A DNA stretch of 64,000 bases from DASXUX01 sp036504595 (lineage in GTDB: Bacteria > Planctomycetota > SZUA-567 > H5-PLA8), in NCBI GenBank assembly GCA_036504595.1, contig DASXUX010000067.1:310001-374000 (forward strand), in the 5' to 3' direction. The translations under genes were made by a program, and so were the position numbers. The notes beneath the pieces are model-generated. The model had not been told where the DNA came from and ran no database searches. It saw nothing but the letters and a program-made list of their open reading frames with translations. Below are positions 17,901 to 24,467 of the stretch, piece after piece (within the stretch, counting starts at the first letter, position 1; each line of letters begins with the position of its first letter).

Positions 17901-20134
17901 GACGCCCGCCCCACCTCCGCGGCCGCGCGGAACGTTTCGAGCAAATCCGTCGCGCCGAGCGGCTGACTTTTCTGCAGTGCGTCACGGACCTTCGACGACG
18001 TGTCGCCGTCCGACAAGCCAATCGCGCTGAGCACCTGCGGCTTCTGCCCGCCTCTCAGCACGCCGAACTGCCAGTTGCCGGAGACATCGGCGGCGGACGC
18101 GGCGAACTCCGTCGCGATGGCGTATTCCTGCGCCGTCGCCGACGCCGAACCGTCCACGATCACCAGCAGGCGCTCCGGCGGATCTCGCCGCGGGAGGCCG
18201 GCCTTTGGACAAAGCTGAAGCATGAAGTACTGAAGTGCTGAGTCCTGAGTGCTGAGTGCTGAGGCACCAACGGAAAGTGCTGAGTGCTGAGTGCTGAGTG
18301 CTGAGTCTGCAGAATCATCGGGGCGTTTGTGGGCGAAGGCGATGCATTCGGCGCCGTCGGGGACTTTGTAGGTCACGCTGAAGTCGCGCGTGGGGGAGTA
18401 GTTCCTGGCGCGGAAAGCCAGCGCGCCGCGCTTGCCGTCTTCACCGATGGCGGTCGGCGCCTGATGCGTGGGCGATTGCAGTTCGCTGAGGCCCGGCGAC
18501 GAGATCACGCGGAATTCGATGCGCAGATCGTGCAACGGATTCTTGATCAGCTTCTCGCTGTAGAGCGGGTACGTGTACGTCACCGTGCCGCTGCTCCGCG
18601 GGAGAATTTGCGTGTAGCCAAGCTGCACGCGTTTTTCGCTGTGCGGTTCGATGGGGAAGACGCGCATCTTGAACAGGTTGCCGCCGGCGTATTCGAGCAG
18701 CGCTGGATCCTTCTGCTGGCGGACGATGTATTCGAAAATCTGCCGCGCGCGCTGCTGTTCGAGCACCTCGCCGAGGATGCGCTGTTCGCCCACATACATG
18801 GCGAACTCGCTGATCGACGCATCCGGCGGCAGCGGATAGTAGAACGTCCCTTCCAGCCGCCGGTCGCTGTTATTGATGAAGATCTCATCGACAAACGTGC
18901 GCGCGACCTGATCGACGACGGTGACCGTGACCGAGTGGCTCTTGATCTCGAGCGGCAGATGCTCGTTGGCCTTCTCCGCCTTCGCGACAAGCTCCCCGAT
19001 CCCGTAATCGCTGGCCAGTTCGGCGTCGAGAACTTTCAGCCAATCGAGGGAACCCTTATCGGCGTTGCTGATGACTTCCTTCTCAGTCAGCACAGCGGAA
19101 GCGCCTGCGCGGACCAGCGCCCTAGCTGCTACATCCCACGGACGCGCACCGATATCACCCTGATCCACGTAGCAGATGGATTGCTTTGGTCCAACTGTTC
19201 CGAGAAAGCGGCTGCCAAAAGCGTTAAGTTGTCCTTGCGGCAGTGTAACGGTGGTGCTTACAGGCCTTGCAAAAGGAGCATCTGGACTCCTGTTTAACAC
19301 AGGCATCTGGGTGCCCGTAAAATCAAAGTACACGTTACCTTCAGCCAAATGCCAGAACATGGGGTGTTTGCTGTCTCCGAACGGACCGCGATTCTCGCCA
19401 TACGTCACCGCGCTCCCCGCCCCCACCGACACCGCCGAGCCGTCCGGCGCGAGAATGCGCGCGCTGGAGTCCAGGCGTTTGCTCGTGCGGATCGTGTCGC
19501 CAAGCTGCAGCGCCTGGCCGCGCTGGCAGACGCGCCAGCGCTTCTCGCCTTTGCTCTGTAGCAGCACCAGGCCATGCACGCGCGTCAGGCGCGCGGTGTC
19601 TTTGCCGGTGGCGGTTTCGACTGCGGCGCCGGCGCCTTCGGCGAGTTTGGGCGTGGGGAAGTTGAGGTCGGCGAATTCCTTATCGGATACAGGCGCGGCG
19701 CTAGCCTTTACGAGCTTCGGGCCATCCTTCGTGTCAATAGCGATCTTGCCGGGCGTGCCTGTTCCACGTGGAACAATGTTCTTGTAGGCAACGCCAAGGC
19801 CGATGGCCAAGGCGAGCAACGCGGCGACCGCGAACCACAACGCGACGTGCGGGGTACGGAAGTTCAATTGAGGAGCGTTCTGTCCCCCCGTCTCCCCGTC
19901 TCCCCGTCCCCTCGTCTTTTCTTCCGCTCCCTGACGGTCGCGGTTCTGATTCAGCTTCTCCATCACGCGCTGGCGGTCGATTTCGCTCGGAGCAGCTTGG
20001 TTCTTTCGGATCAGGTCGGCGAAGTCGAGGAGCTCGCGGTTCTCGGGGGTCTCGCCCGGCGGGACCGGATCGTCGGGCTTGCGGCCGGCCTTCTGCGCGT
20101 CGGCACGTTTGTCGAATTCATCGAGGAATGACAT
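11930..20134 (-). CDS. Giant membrane protein: FecR-like, VIT, vWA and TPR array
   Basis: 2734 aa from the ATG at 20134 (GGAG eight bases upstream). A cytoplasmic head of about 95 residues precedes a single transmembrane helix (about 97-117, LWFAVAALLALAIGLGVAY). Next come a FecR-like beta domain (about 180-330), a VIT domain (about 385-510, SVTVTVVDQVARTFVDEIF) and a vWA domain (about 655-830) whose metal site DGSAS is intact. From about 1195 to the end there are dense TPR repeats. The head plus FecR-like part and the adjacent ECF sigma gene suggest an anti-sigma or surface-sensing role. Foreign repeats lie in frame: heptads (about 610-634), a REP pair (about 740-760) and a CCCCTCTCCC palindrome (about 2006-2020). 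Confidence 0.85.
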   Translation of the reverse strand: MSFLDEFDKRADAQKAGRKPDDPVPPGETPENRELLDFADLIRKNQAAPSEIDRQRVMEKLNQNRDRQGAEEKTRGRGDGETGGQNAPQLNFRTPHVALWFAVAALLALAIGLGVAYKNIVPRGTGTPGKIAIDTKDGPKLVKASAAPVSDKEFADLNFPTPKLAEGAGAAVETATGKDTARLTRVHGLVLLQSKGEKRWRVCQRGQALQLGDTIRTSKRLDSSARILAPDGSAVSVGAGSAVTYGENRGPFGDSKHPMFWHLAEGNVYFDFTGTQMPVLNRSPDAPFARPVSTTVTLPQGQLNAFGSRFLGTVGPKQSICYVDQGDIGARPWDVAARALVRAGASAVLTEKEVISNADKGSLDWLKVLDAELASDYGIGELVAKAEKANEHLPLEIKSHSVTVTVVDQVARTFVDEIFINNSDRRLEGTFYYPLPPDASISEFAMYVGEQRILGEVLEQQRARQIFEYIVRQQKDPALLEYAGGNLFKMRVFPIEPHSEKRVQLGYTQILPRSSGTVTYTYPLYSEKLIKNPLHDLRIEFRVISSPGLSELQSPTHQAPTAIGEDGKRGALAFRARNYSPTRDFSVTYKVPDGAECIAFAHKRPDDSADSALSTQHSALSVGASALSTQDSALQYFMLQLCPKAGLPRRDPPERLLVIVDGSASATAQEYAIATEFAASAADVSGNWQFGVLRGGQKPQVLSAIGLSDGDTSSKVRDALQKSQPLGATDLLETFRAAAEVGRASLPANTAEGGQGRPPHHIVYVGDGIDTVSELSGPALVKEIAALFKGTSVKVSTVAVGSSYDRPVLQGLAAKLGGTFTHVDGAADVHAAVGQVFESFYRPMLWDVMCSFEGVAVSHVYPEFIGTLADGDTAIVLGRCKPGRGQVKLLADLGDKLAERVYPLDLHGDEATNRFLPRLWAKAHIDAQLATMGLGTPADDARTRQSVIQTSIGYQIMSPYTAFLVLESEEDYARFGIKRTLKQWDWNGDAKGLNVHNGIQPEGRELAKLIMPSSGTVLRAEPLSLEVDRLSESLSKTVGETVLSEELLERAELGDHFETINPDRPDTESSFGNADAHFFFAEEKQQAQQDADDGSLIAFDAEDEYAGRRMHWARSDDLALIDKYFVGEEEKSLEWGAGVKFKQVWYDEVFTSPVLHQGLTRSYLRGFQRGGSSYYRQSYPRQRANYASSVLQPNRLPALEVDQPLKATAAYQRIMASGKGTDSTRLNLALALEADGEYQKALAAFSPLLEKFPTLSELKVQEGQLRCQTSDIAVAKAAFAKALELAPEKERRELQERVANLLSTAGQNAEAATRFLDLAKTAETPADSVRLAQQAASNFLNAVNRGAEAAAQSKKAAQVWDEVLARWKDNADMQLAAGQWWLNYGDGQRGVDTLTALAAGLPKAGVSLTAYYAQHKQPQKALAEARRVFEKATDANDVFSALVSIDSSGRGASRQEALALLGEGHSAAQISGAVQYLQSYYYYALRSRPVVETLLSATQRKDFPAQARLNAFNALRNSQNYVRNLKVDFVALLAPLCENPATDEEWSRAIQAIQTLSNYGQQKDALQLIQKLSGRMREKEKDVLALAEIVSLLALDRMPEAEQRTLAALTSAADEQLIWQSFSRMFSALLAKDKIDSATRMTEAYAARFPDSPLRRTLYQSLLQRAGRDKKDAEAAALLDKLLAAHSADAALLDLKARSLAKTGEFQAAAARARQAIGELSKPVTLPEDQFARTKYTEAMAKAEAEKRARLQAQRDTARREVISLLAQLSAQTADLREPFIKEAETNAKNEDPIAREWTEAALACENAAGLTDAALKRLQALASAEPNDPLWPRRLAQALISAHNYADARKVLAPLAAAEPNDAGLAMTLRDLCEQLKDTQAAETCLMRSLEAWARNPSELAQQAYNWQRGRPEWALRAWKILEQKPGYAGQAPYQAAQIQQQLGRQKEAAELFFKVIAGGDQSYASSALNSLTSICQQEEHLRAILPQVYKALDDQNRDRKGAAPGSPLPREGEGLGVRGQQLYLHLLAYHLEKQKGATDAARKELDAAIALDLPSNDYNAGTAVVNALLEAGRLDAVCDYATKGGGNLSPDSRRYLMRHAASSLESRNRALSIKLRRRLAEDSDQNSNEDHKRLAELLSDDGQFDAAKAALEKIDYYGDAWSLYYAYDHVITAYVNKKNFEQAALLALQGWDRLNDEQQSGYNAQNWLVRIARDGFSQLSAETRKTVTARIQQWLREYFSGDPQQLSWIGDHDAVLKNMGLEEEAVALAKAAAESNDGRRVACAANFNWAHLQNGAEAKRLYQRALTLNDVDENAVAQEFFRLLSDSRRIKADWSDALEVLEKLKALKAYDEPTYLRERARCLYAGNRTDEAREALRKVLGRREVMRRGYWELHNIADLARTASDWTLSAEVWEKAISALRRTSRQIDPGTAGQAYGACAEAYAKAGQKDKALDCYLRGMSVVPRNTDQYKELTKQALKSALKGEALDKAAAEYEKDAASNGNERPHLRLAFAEGYRQAGNTAQVLHHLRIAANLLPKDTELRQQVIDGYKKASDTEAALGAYAEWAKFDPQNIEIYRGLGDFYESLGRREDALLAWATMAEIRPREAEGYRAYAQKLVSIGKHDAAAVALRHAIKYRPTEFAIVKELADAYEKLNQKEKAAELWTAGETACRKATEDFADDPQPWLDLGQFLKAQGRAADAEDHYRKILARSWPRFQRETYDEANKRLKEK
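14073..14148. repeat. CCCCTCTCCC palindrome plus TTACGGTCGCGG motif inside CDS
   Basis: A palindrome (14073-14116; arms CCCCTCTCCC and GGGAGAGGGG) is followed at 14130-14148 by TTACGGTCGCGGTTCTGAT. It is read in frame as RDRKGA...PLPREGEGLGVRG. The same two parts recur at 62424-62487. Confidence 0.8.
17854..17914. repeat. Inverted REP-like pair inside CDS
   Basis: Two GGCGGGCRKSVACGCCCGCC-like palindromes in opposite orientation, read in frame through the vWA domain of the giant protein. Confidence 0.75.
18234..18307. repeat. Heptad array 4 inside CDS (unit AGTGCTG)
   Basis: Two blocks of AGTGCTG units, in frame between the VIT and vWA domains, encoding ALSTQHSALS-type sequence on the minus strand. 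The complement of this unit (CAGCACT) is the main unit of the array at 37236-37391. Confidence 0.9.
19932..19951. repeat. TGACGGTCGCGG motif inside CDS
   Basis: TGACGGTCGCGGTTCTGATT, encoding NQNRDRQ in the head of the giant protein. It matches 14130-14148 and 62424-62443. Confidence 0.6.
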
Positions 20135-20157
20135 GGTCGTATCTCCACACATTTTTG

Positions 20158-20232
20158 AACCGCAAAGACGCGAAGACGCAAAGAAGAGACTTAGCTAAGA
20201 GCTGTGCTTCGCGCCTTTGCGTCTTTGCGGTT
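20158..20232. repeat. Inverted CGCAAAGACG array, copy 1
   Basis: AACCGCAAAGACGCGAAGAC... (20158-20182) is mirrored by ...GCGTCTTTGCGGTT (20207-20232). It fills the gap between the sigma factor stop and the giant VIT gene start. A second copy lies at 42881-42956. Confidence 0.85.
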
Positions 20233-20237
20233 GAGCT

Positions 20238-20825
20238 TCAGGCGTCAGCGCTCATCGCATGCTTCAATTTGGTCAAGGCGCGGTGCAGCAGCACACCCAG
20301 GTGGTTCGGGGTGATGCCGAGCAGTTCGGCGATCTGCGTGTTGGACAGGCCGTCGGTGAATTTCAGCGCGATCACATCGCGTTCGATCTCCGGCAGGACC
20401 GCAATCTGGCGCTGCAGGCGCGCGCAAAACTCCGCCTTTTCGAGTTGCTCCAGCGGAGTAGCCTCTGCGCCCGCCCCCTCACCCCTAACCCCTCTCCCGC
20501 AAGGGGCGAGGGGAACCGAGGCGGGCGGATCGGAAGAAGTGCTCGTGTCCTCCAGACGCATGGCCGGCTCCTTCTTGCGGTAGTGTTCGGCAACCTGGCT
20601 GCGGGCGATCGCGAAAAGCCACGGTGCCGCTTCGCCGCGCAACTGTTCCCGGCGCTGGATGGCTCGCAGCAAGATCTCGGCGACCACGTCGTCGCAATCC
20701 TGAGCGGGCACGCGCATGCGCACGTAAGCGTGCAGGCGCGAAAAATACTCATCAACAAGCCGGGCTTCGAACGTGTCCAAGGCACCGCCCTTTTGTCTGG
20801 TTTGACGCTGGAGGTGCGTATTCAT
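20238..20825 (-). CDS. ECF-type RNA polymerase sigma factor
   Basis: 195 aa, directing RNA polymerase to a special promoter set. Region 2 spans about residues 18-85 (DEYFSRLHAYVRMRVPAQDC, then DVVAEILLRAI and PWLFAIARSQVAEHYRK). Region 4 spans about 135-190 (LPEIERDVIALKFTDGLS, then NTQIAELLGITPNHLGVLLH). The linker between them is lengthened by a CCCCTCTCCC palindrome (20474-20517) read in frame. The next gene downstream on the same strand is the FecR-like/VIT membrane protein, the usual place for a cognate anti-sigma. Translation may be affected by the inverted array between the two genes. Confidence 0.92.
   Translation of the reverse strand: MNTHLQRQTRQKGGALDTFEARLVDEYFSRLHAYVRMRVPAQDCDDVVAEILLRAIQRREQLRGEAAPWLFAIARSQVAEHYRKKEPAMRLEDTSTSSDPPASVPLAPCGRGVRGEGAGAEATPLEQLEKAEFCARLQRQIAVLPEIERDVIALKFTDGLSNTQIAELLGITPNHLGVLLHRALTKLKHAMSADA
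20474..20517. repeat. CCCCTCTCCC palindrome inside sigma factor gene
   Basis: Arms CCCCTCTCCC and GGGCGAGGGG, exactly in the region 2/region 4 linker. Related copies at 14073 and 62444. Confidence 0.8.
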
Positions 20826-20881
20826 TACAGGATTTCTGGGAAGAAAGAAAGGCTCACCACAGAGGACACGGAGGACGGATT

Positions 20882-20916
20882 GGTGTCTGGTAGTCTGGTG
20901 GCCTGGTAGATCTGGC
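20882..20916. repeat. Heptad array 5 (unit GTCTGGT)
   Basis: Tandem GTCTGGT-like units between the sigma factor start and the SGNH hydrolase stop. It is the complement of the CCAGACT unit seen at 7420 and 30148. Confidence 0.65.
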
Positions 20917-20922
20917 TACATT

Positions 20923-20951
20923 AAAAAAGGCAGCCGGTGAGGGCTGCCCGT
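20923..20951 (-). terminator. Rho-independent terminator after the SGNH hydrolase gene
   Basis: On the minus strand: CGGGCAGCC-ctcacc-GGCTGCC followed by TTTTTT. It lies about 25 bases past the stop codon at 20977. Confidence 0.85.
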
Positions 20952-20976
20952 TTCACTGCTGAAGTTGAACTGCCGT

Positions 20977-21687
20977 TTACTTCGCGCCGAGCATTTCCTT
21001 GACGCTGGGCATGATGGCTTCGGCCCAGATCTCGTAGCCCTTGGCGTTCGGGTGCAGGGCGTCGGGCATGATATCTTTCGTCAACGTCTTGTCGGGCGTC
21101 AGGAACTTGTCGCCGATGTCCAAATACTTGATCGTCTTGCCGCCGTCATCCATCTTGGCCAGCAGCTTGTTGACCTCCTCGTTCTTCTCGCGGCCCTTGT
21201 TGGGCTTCTCGCCGCGCGGGAAAATGTCGAGCAGCAGGATCTTCGCCTGCGGCTGCTTGGCCTTGATTTCCTTGATAATCGCTTCATTGCCGGCCGCAAC
21301 GTCCGCCGCGGAATCGCCGCCGTTGTTCGTGCCGATCATGATCACAAAGAGCTTCGCCTTGTAGCCGTCGAGCTCGCCATTCTGCAGGCGCCAGATCACG
21401 TGCTGGGTGCGGTCGCCGCCGATGCCGAGGTTCAGGGCCTTCAGCGGGGCGAAATCTTTTTGCCAGACGGCTTTTCCGCCGCCGCGCCAGCCGTCGGTGA
21501 TCGAATCGCCCACGAAGACCAGATCGATGTCGCCGTTCATCTTCTTGATGTCGGCCAGGAAGCCTTCGTGCCGCTTCGGATCTTTGATCGCCGGCGTCGT
21601 GGTCGCCTGACCGGCCGCCACCCAGCCGCTGAGCAGCAGCAAACTTGCGCATGCAAAAACCCACGTTCGAACCAAACTGTTCTTCAT
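20977..21687 (-). CDS. Secreted SGNH/GDSL-type hydrolase (PAF-acetylhydrolase-like)
   Basis: 236 aa with a signal peptide (TWVFACASLLLLSGWVAAG). All four SGNH blocks are present: GDSITDGW (Ser nucleophile), NLGIGGD (Gly), GTNN (Asn) and DALHPN (Asp/His). The layout resembles PAF-acetylhydrolase-like bacterial esterases that remove acetyl groups from glycans or lipids outside the cytoplasm. AGGAG precedes the ATG by nine bases. A strong terminator follows, so the gene is a single transcription unit. Confidence 0.92.
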   Translation of the reverse strand: MKNSLVRTWVFACASLLLLSGWVAAGQATTTPAIKDPKRHEGFLADIKKMNGDIDLVFVGDSITDGWRGGGKAVWQKDFAPLKALNLGIGGDRTQHVIWRLQNGELDGYKAKLFVIMIGTNNGGDSAADVAAGNEAIIKEIKAKQPQAKILLLDIFPRGEKPNKGREKNEEVNKLLAKMDDGGKTIKYLDIGDKFLTPDKTLTKDIMPDALHPNAKGYEIWAEAIMPSVKEMLGAK

Positions 21688-21860
21688 TGCAGTAACTCCT
21701 AAAATCCCCTGGCCCGCACACGGGCCGATAGCAAACAGTGAGTGAATACACTGAAGTCGCGGTTTTGAAGGAAAAAACTGTGTCCCGTGAGGTTGTCACG
21801 AGCTGAGGCACTTTCCGGTCGTTTCCAGGGTTGTCCTGGCCAGCAAAATATGGATGAACG

Positions 21861-21895
21861 CACGGGCAGCCAACAGCTAACAGAGGCTGCCCGTG
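21861..21895. repeat. CACGGGCAGCC hairpin, copy A
   Basis: CACGGGCAGCC-aacagctaacaga-GGCTGCCCGTG. Read on the other strand it is identical to the copy at 37784, loop included. Confidence 0.9.
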
Positions 21896-21910
21896 GCACA
21901 ATGTAGAACG

Positions 21911-21938
21911 GAACCGGCGCCTGGTGCGGCGCCGGTTC
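21911..21938. other. Perfect 11-bp hairpin, possible terminator
   Basis: GAACCGGCGCC-tggtgc-GGCGCCGGTTC followed by only TT. It lies about 130 bases past the stop of the 38-aa gene, so it may end that transcript, but the U-tract is too weak to be sure. Confidence 0.5.
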
Positions 21939-22066
21939 TTGCTGAGGGTCTGGGAAGGAGGAGGGACAGGAGGCTACGGATGGGAAGTTGGGACGTCTTT
22001 CACTTCGGAGGAAGGCACAACACCCGACTGCGTTCGGCGCGGCGACGCCGCGCAACTGTCACTCAT

Positions 22067-22183
22067 TCATGTCTTCACGCCGAATTTGGGCAGAACCCAG
22101 CGGTTCAGAGCAAACCAGCAAAAAACGATGGCAAGGACTGTCAAAACATTCAGGGCCACGTCCATCACGGCTGTTCTCCGCAT
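22067..22183 (-). CDS. 38-aa single-pass membrane protein
   Basis: The ATG at 22183 follows GGAGG by eight bases. The peptide is MRRTAVMDVALNV, then a hydrophobic helix (LTVLAIVFCWFAL), then NRWVLPKFGVKT and a stop. A short N-terminus, one helix and a conserved-looking basic tail (RWVLPK-GV-T) is a pattern I have seen in small bacterial membrane proteins of unknown role. It lies 70 bases downstream of the DUF2203 gene on the same strand, so it may share its transcript. Confidence 0.65.
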   Translation of the reverse strand: MRRTAVMDVALNVLTVLAIVFCWFALNRWVLPKFGVKT

Positions 22184-22253
22184 CCACCTGCCTCCGACTA
22201 TAGATGTCGCGGGCGGGGCAGCTTATTTCAACCCAGGCACCATCCACACGGTC

Positions 22254-22697
22254 TCACCCCAATTCAATCGGCTTTTCCCCCGGCTGCGCACCCTTGAACA
22301 GCGCGCGGTTTTCATGGGTAATCGGCTGCCGGCCACGGAAGCCGGAGTGCAAATCGTGCCACCAACCGATCGCGTCGCCTTCGTCCAGTTTCCAACAGAG
22401 GCACACGACGCGGCCGTTGTAGCGCGAGAAGAAATCCACCAGGCCCAGCCGCACGTCCTTCAACTGGACGCCGATCTGCTGAAGCTCCGCCAGGTATCGA
22501 GCCGCGTCCTCTTCGCAGCGAGCGATCTCGGCATCAAACTCCTCCAGACGCTGCGGGTCGTCCCCGGTTTCGCCGCGGTCCGCTCGCCGCTGATCGCGTT
22601 CGGCAAACGCCGTGACGATGTCGCCCAGGATTCTCTGCACCAGCGGCAGGGTCTTTTCCGCGTCGGCGACGGTGAAGAGCTTGATGCTCTGGCCCAT
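22254..22697 (-). CDS. DUF2203 family protein
   Basis: 147 aa from the ATG at 22697. The pattern is IKLFTVADAEKTLPLVQRIL at the start, a charged helical middle, then the diagnostic GVQLKDVRLGLVDFF and VCLCWKLDEGD-IGWWHDLH-GF. DUF2203 proteins are small, cytoplasmic and without known function. The gene begins four bases after the dcd stop, so dcd and this gene are almost certainly cotranscribed and translationally coupled. Confidence 0.88.
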   Translation of the reverse strand: MGQSIKLFTVADAEKTLPLVQRILGDIVTAFAERDQRRADRGETGDDPQRLEEFDAEIARCEEDAARYLAELQQIGVQLKDVRLGLVDFFSRYNGRVVCLCWKLDEGDAIGWWHDLHSGFRGRQPITHENRALFKGAQPGEKPIELG

Positions 22698-22701
22698 GGA
22701 C

Positions 22702-23268
22702 TCACACCTTCGGGAACGTGATCTGTTGCTGGCCCTGGTACTTGCCCTGCCGCTGAGCATACGAGACGCCGCAGGGCTCCTGGCTTTCGAAAAAAATCAC
22801 CTGCGCGATGCCTTCAAAAGCGTAGATGCGCGCCGGAAGCGGCGTGCTGTTCGAAATCTCCAGCACCGCGCGGCCTTCCCATCCCGGTTCGAACGGCGTG
22901 ACGTTGACGATGATCCCGCAACGCGCGTAGGTGGACTTCCCGACACACAGCGTCAGCACGTTGAGCGGGATGCGGAACTTCTCGACGGTGATCCCCAGCG
23001 CGAAACTGTTCGGCGGGATGTCGCAGTGCGGCCCTTTGAATTCGTGCAGGCCCCGAGCATCGAACGCCTTCGGATCGACAATGTTGCTGTGGATGTTGGT
23101 GAACACGCGGAACTCGTCCGCCACGCGCACGTCATATCCAAAAGAGGAGAGCCCGAACGAGACGACCGGCGTGCCATTGACGCTGCGCACCTGCGCGGGC
23201 TCGAACGGTTCAATCAGCCCGTGCTCGCGCGCCATGCGGGAAATCCAGGTGTCCGGGCGGATGCTCAC
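22702..23268 (-). CDS. dcd: dCTP deaminase
   Basis: 188 aa (E. coli enzyme 193 aa), deaminating dCTP to dUTP for dTTP synthesis. The start is a GTG at 23268, with AGGAG seven bases upstream, overlapping the preceding stop as GTGA. Key parts: SFGLSSFGYDVRV, the nucleotide-binding GKSTYARCG, and VLEISNSTPLP with the catalytic Glu, then GIAQVIFF. I cannot tell from sequence alone whether it is the simple deaminase or the bifunctional dUMP-forming type. Confidence 0.93.
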   Translation of the reverse strand: MSIRPDTWISRMAREHGLIEPFEPAQVRSVNGTPVVSFGLSSFGYDVRVADEFRVFTNIHSNIVDPKAFDARGLHEFKGPHCDIPPNSFALGITVEKFRIPLNVLTLCVGKSTYARCGIIVNVTPFEPGWEGRAVLEISNSTPLPARIYAFEGIAQVIFFESQEPCGVSYAQRQGKYQGQQQITFPKV

Positions 23269-24413
23269 TCGTCTGCTCCTTTTGTCTCTGCTTTTCCGCC
23301 GGTTGTGACGGGTGACGAGTGACGGGTGACGAGTGGAGCGGATGACACGACGCCACCCACCGCCACCGTCTCCACCACTTCCAGTTCCGGACAGAGCGCC
23401 TGCTGCAGGCGACGCTCCACGCCCTTCTTCAGTGTGCCGGGCGCGCTGGGGCAATTCTCGCAATGGCCGTGCAACGATACCAGCACGCGGTTGCCTTTCA
23501 AAGCCAGCAGGCGGATATCGCCGCCGTCCCGGACGATCGCCGGGCGCAGTTCCTTCTCGAAAAGTTCTTCGATGCGCTGCAGGCGCTCGGCGTAGCTGAG
23601 GAGCGTCCAGCTCCGCGTGGCGCCCCGCGGGAGCGTGTGGCTAGCGACGAGGGTTTCGACGGGCGAATGCCGCGGATACACGAAGCCGTCCGGCGCCACG
23701 GCCTGAGAGCGTGGCGGGGGCGGCGGAGGATTGTGCGCGAGCTCCTCGGCCGACGGTGGCGGCACGCCGTACAGACGCTCCGCGGCCTCATAGTCTTCCG
23801 GCGGAATATGGAACTTGTACTCGCGCCGCTCGCAGTGCTCGAGAATGATCTCGATGTCCGGGGCGCAGGTCTGGCACCCGCCGCATGCTTTGGTCGCGAC
23901 GGTCACGTCTTCGACGGTCTTTAGGCGCTGCAGCCGGATGGCGCGTTCAATGACCGATTCCGGCACGTGGAAGCAATTGCAGACCGGCGGTTCGCCGGCC
24001 GCGCCCTGGTTGCGCGGCGGCTGGCCGCGGAACTGGCGCGCGGCGTTATCGAGCGCGATGAGAACCAACACGGGTTGGCGATTGCGCAGTTCGGGCAGGC
24101 CTTCCAGTTCCCGATCTAGCTGCTTCACGGAGACCGCGAGCGACGCGGGCAGCGTTTTGCCGATGATGGTTTCGCAAAGGTAGGAGGAACTGGCAATCGG
24201 AGCCGGGCTGCCGAAGTTTTGAAAGCGGGCGTCCAGAACCGTTTGATCGTTCACGCGCACCCGCAAGCTGAGCCGCAAGCCATCGCCATGTGTGATCAAG
24301 CCCGCATCGCCGAAAACGAGGCGCTCGCCGGCCTGCACGTCGGAATCACTAATGACACCGAGATGTCTCGGGTGCTGAAAGTGGTCCATGACTTTGGCGG
24401 AGAAAGTGGGCAT
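23265..24413 (-). CDS. NifU-like three-domain protein with degenerate scaffold domain
   Basis: 382 aa. Residues 1-125 match the IscU-type scaffold (DHFQHPRHLG, ARFQNFG...IASSS). All three cluster-binding cysteines are replaced: the usual ACGD is ITHGD, GCGSAIASSS is GSPAPIASSS, and the C-terminal HC site reads LIALD. The central BFD-like [2Fe-2S] domain keeps CNCFHV (about 144) and CGGCQTC (about 174), and the C-terminal Nfu domain keeps CENCPSAPG (about 316). It can probably carry or transfer clusters but not build them by the standard IscU route. The extreme C-terminus is heptad array 6. The stop overlaps dcd. Confidence 0.85.
   Translation of the reverse strand: MPTFSAKVMDHFQHPRHLGVISDSDVQAGERLVFGDAGLITHGDGLRLSLRVRVNDQTVLDARFQNFGSPAPIASSSYLCETIIGKTLPASLAVSVKQLDRELEGLPELRNRQPVLVLIALDNAARQFRGQPPRNQGAAGEPPVCNCFHVPESVIERAIRLQRLKTVEDVTVATKACGGCQTCAPDIEIILEHCERREYKFHIPPEDYEAAERLYGVPPPSAEELAHNPPPPPPRSQAVAPDGFVYPRHSPVETLVASHTLPRGATRSWTLLSYAERLQRIEELFEKELRPAIVRDGGDIRLLALKGNRVLVSLHGHCENCPSAPGTLKKGVERRLQQALCPELEVVETVAVGGVVSSAPLVTRHSSPVTTGGKAETKGADE
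23305..23336. repeat. Heptad array 6 inside CDS (unit GTGACGG/GTGACGA)
   Basis: Four 7-bp units encoding VTRHSSPVT-type sequence at the end of the NifU-like protein. Confidence 0.75.
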
Positions 24414-24425
24414 GCTTAGTTACTC

Positions 24426-24462
24426 TTCCCGTCCTCTGCGTCTCCGCGTCTCTGCGGTGAAC
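24426..24462. repeat. TCTGCGTCTCCGCGTCTCTG repeat
   Basis: Pyrimidine-rich near-periodic array between the copA stop and the NifU-like gene start. It is related in style to the CTTTGCGTCTTTGCGG arrays at 20207 and 42929. Confidence 0.5.
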
Positions 24463-24467
24463 GTATG

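Larger units (their letters stand above)
21688..22066. other. Intergenic region with two hairpins
   Basis: About 380 bp upstream of the SGNH gene. It holds the CACGGGCAGCC repeat (21861-21895) and a perfect 11-bp hairpin (21911-21938). No further coding frame with a plausible start and composition was found. Confidence 0.5.

Noticed and set aside
21924..22721. 265-codon plus-strand frame across the 38-aa gene and the DUF2203 gene
   Set aside because: Antisense to a family-supported gene; its own product matches nothing and begins in a repeat.
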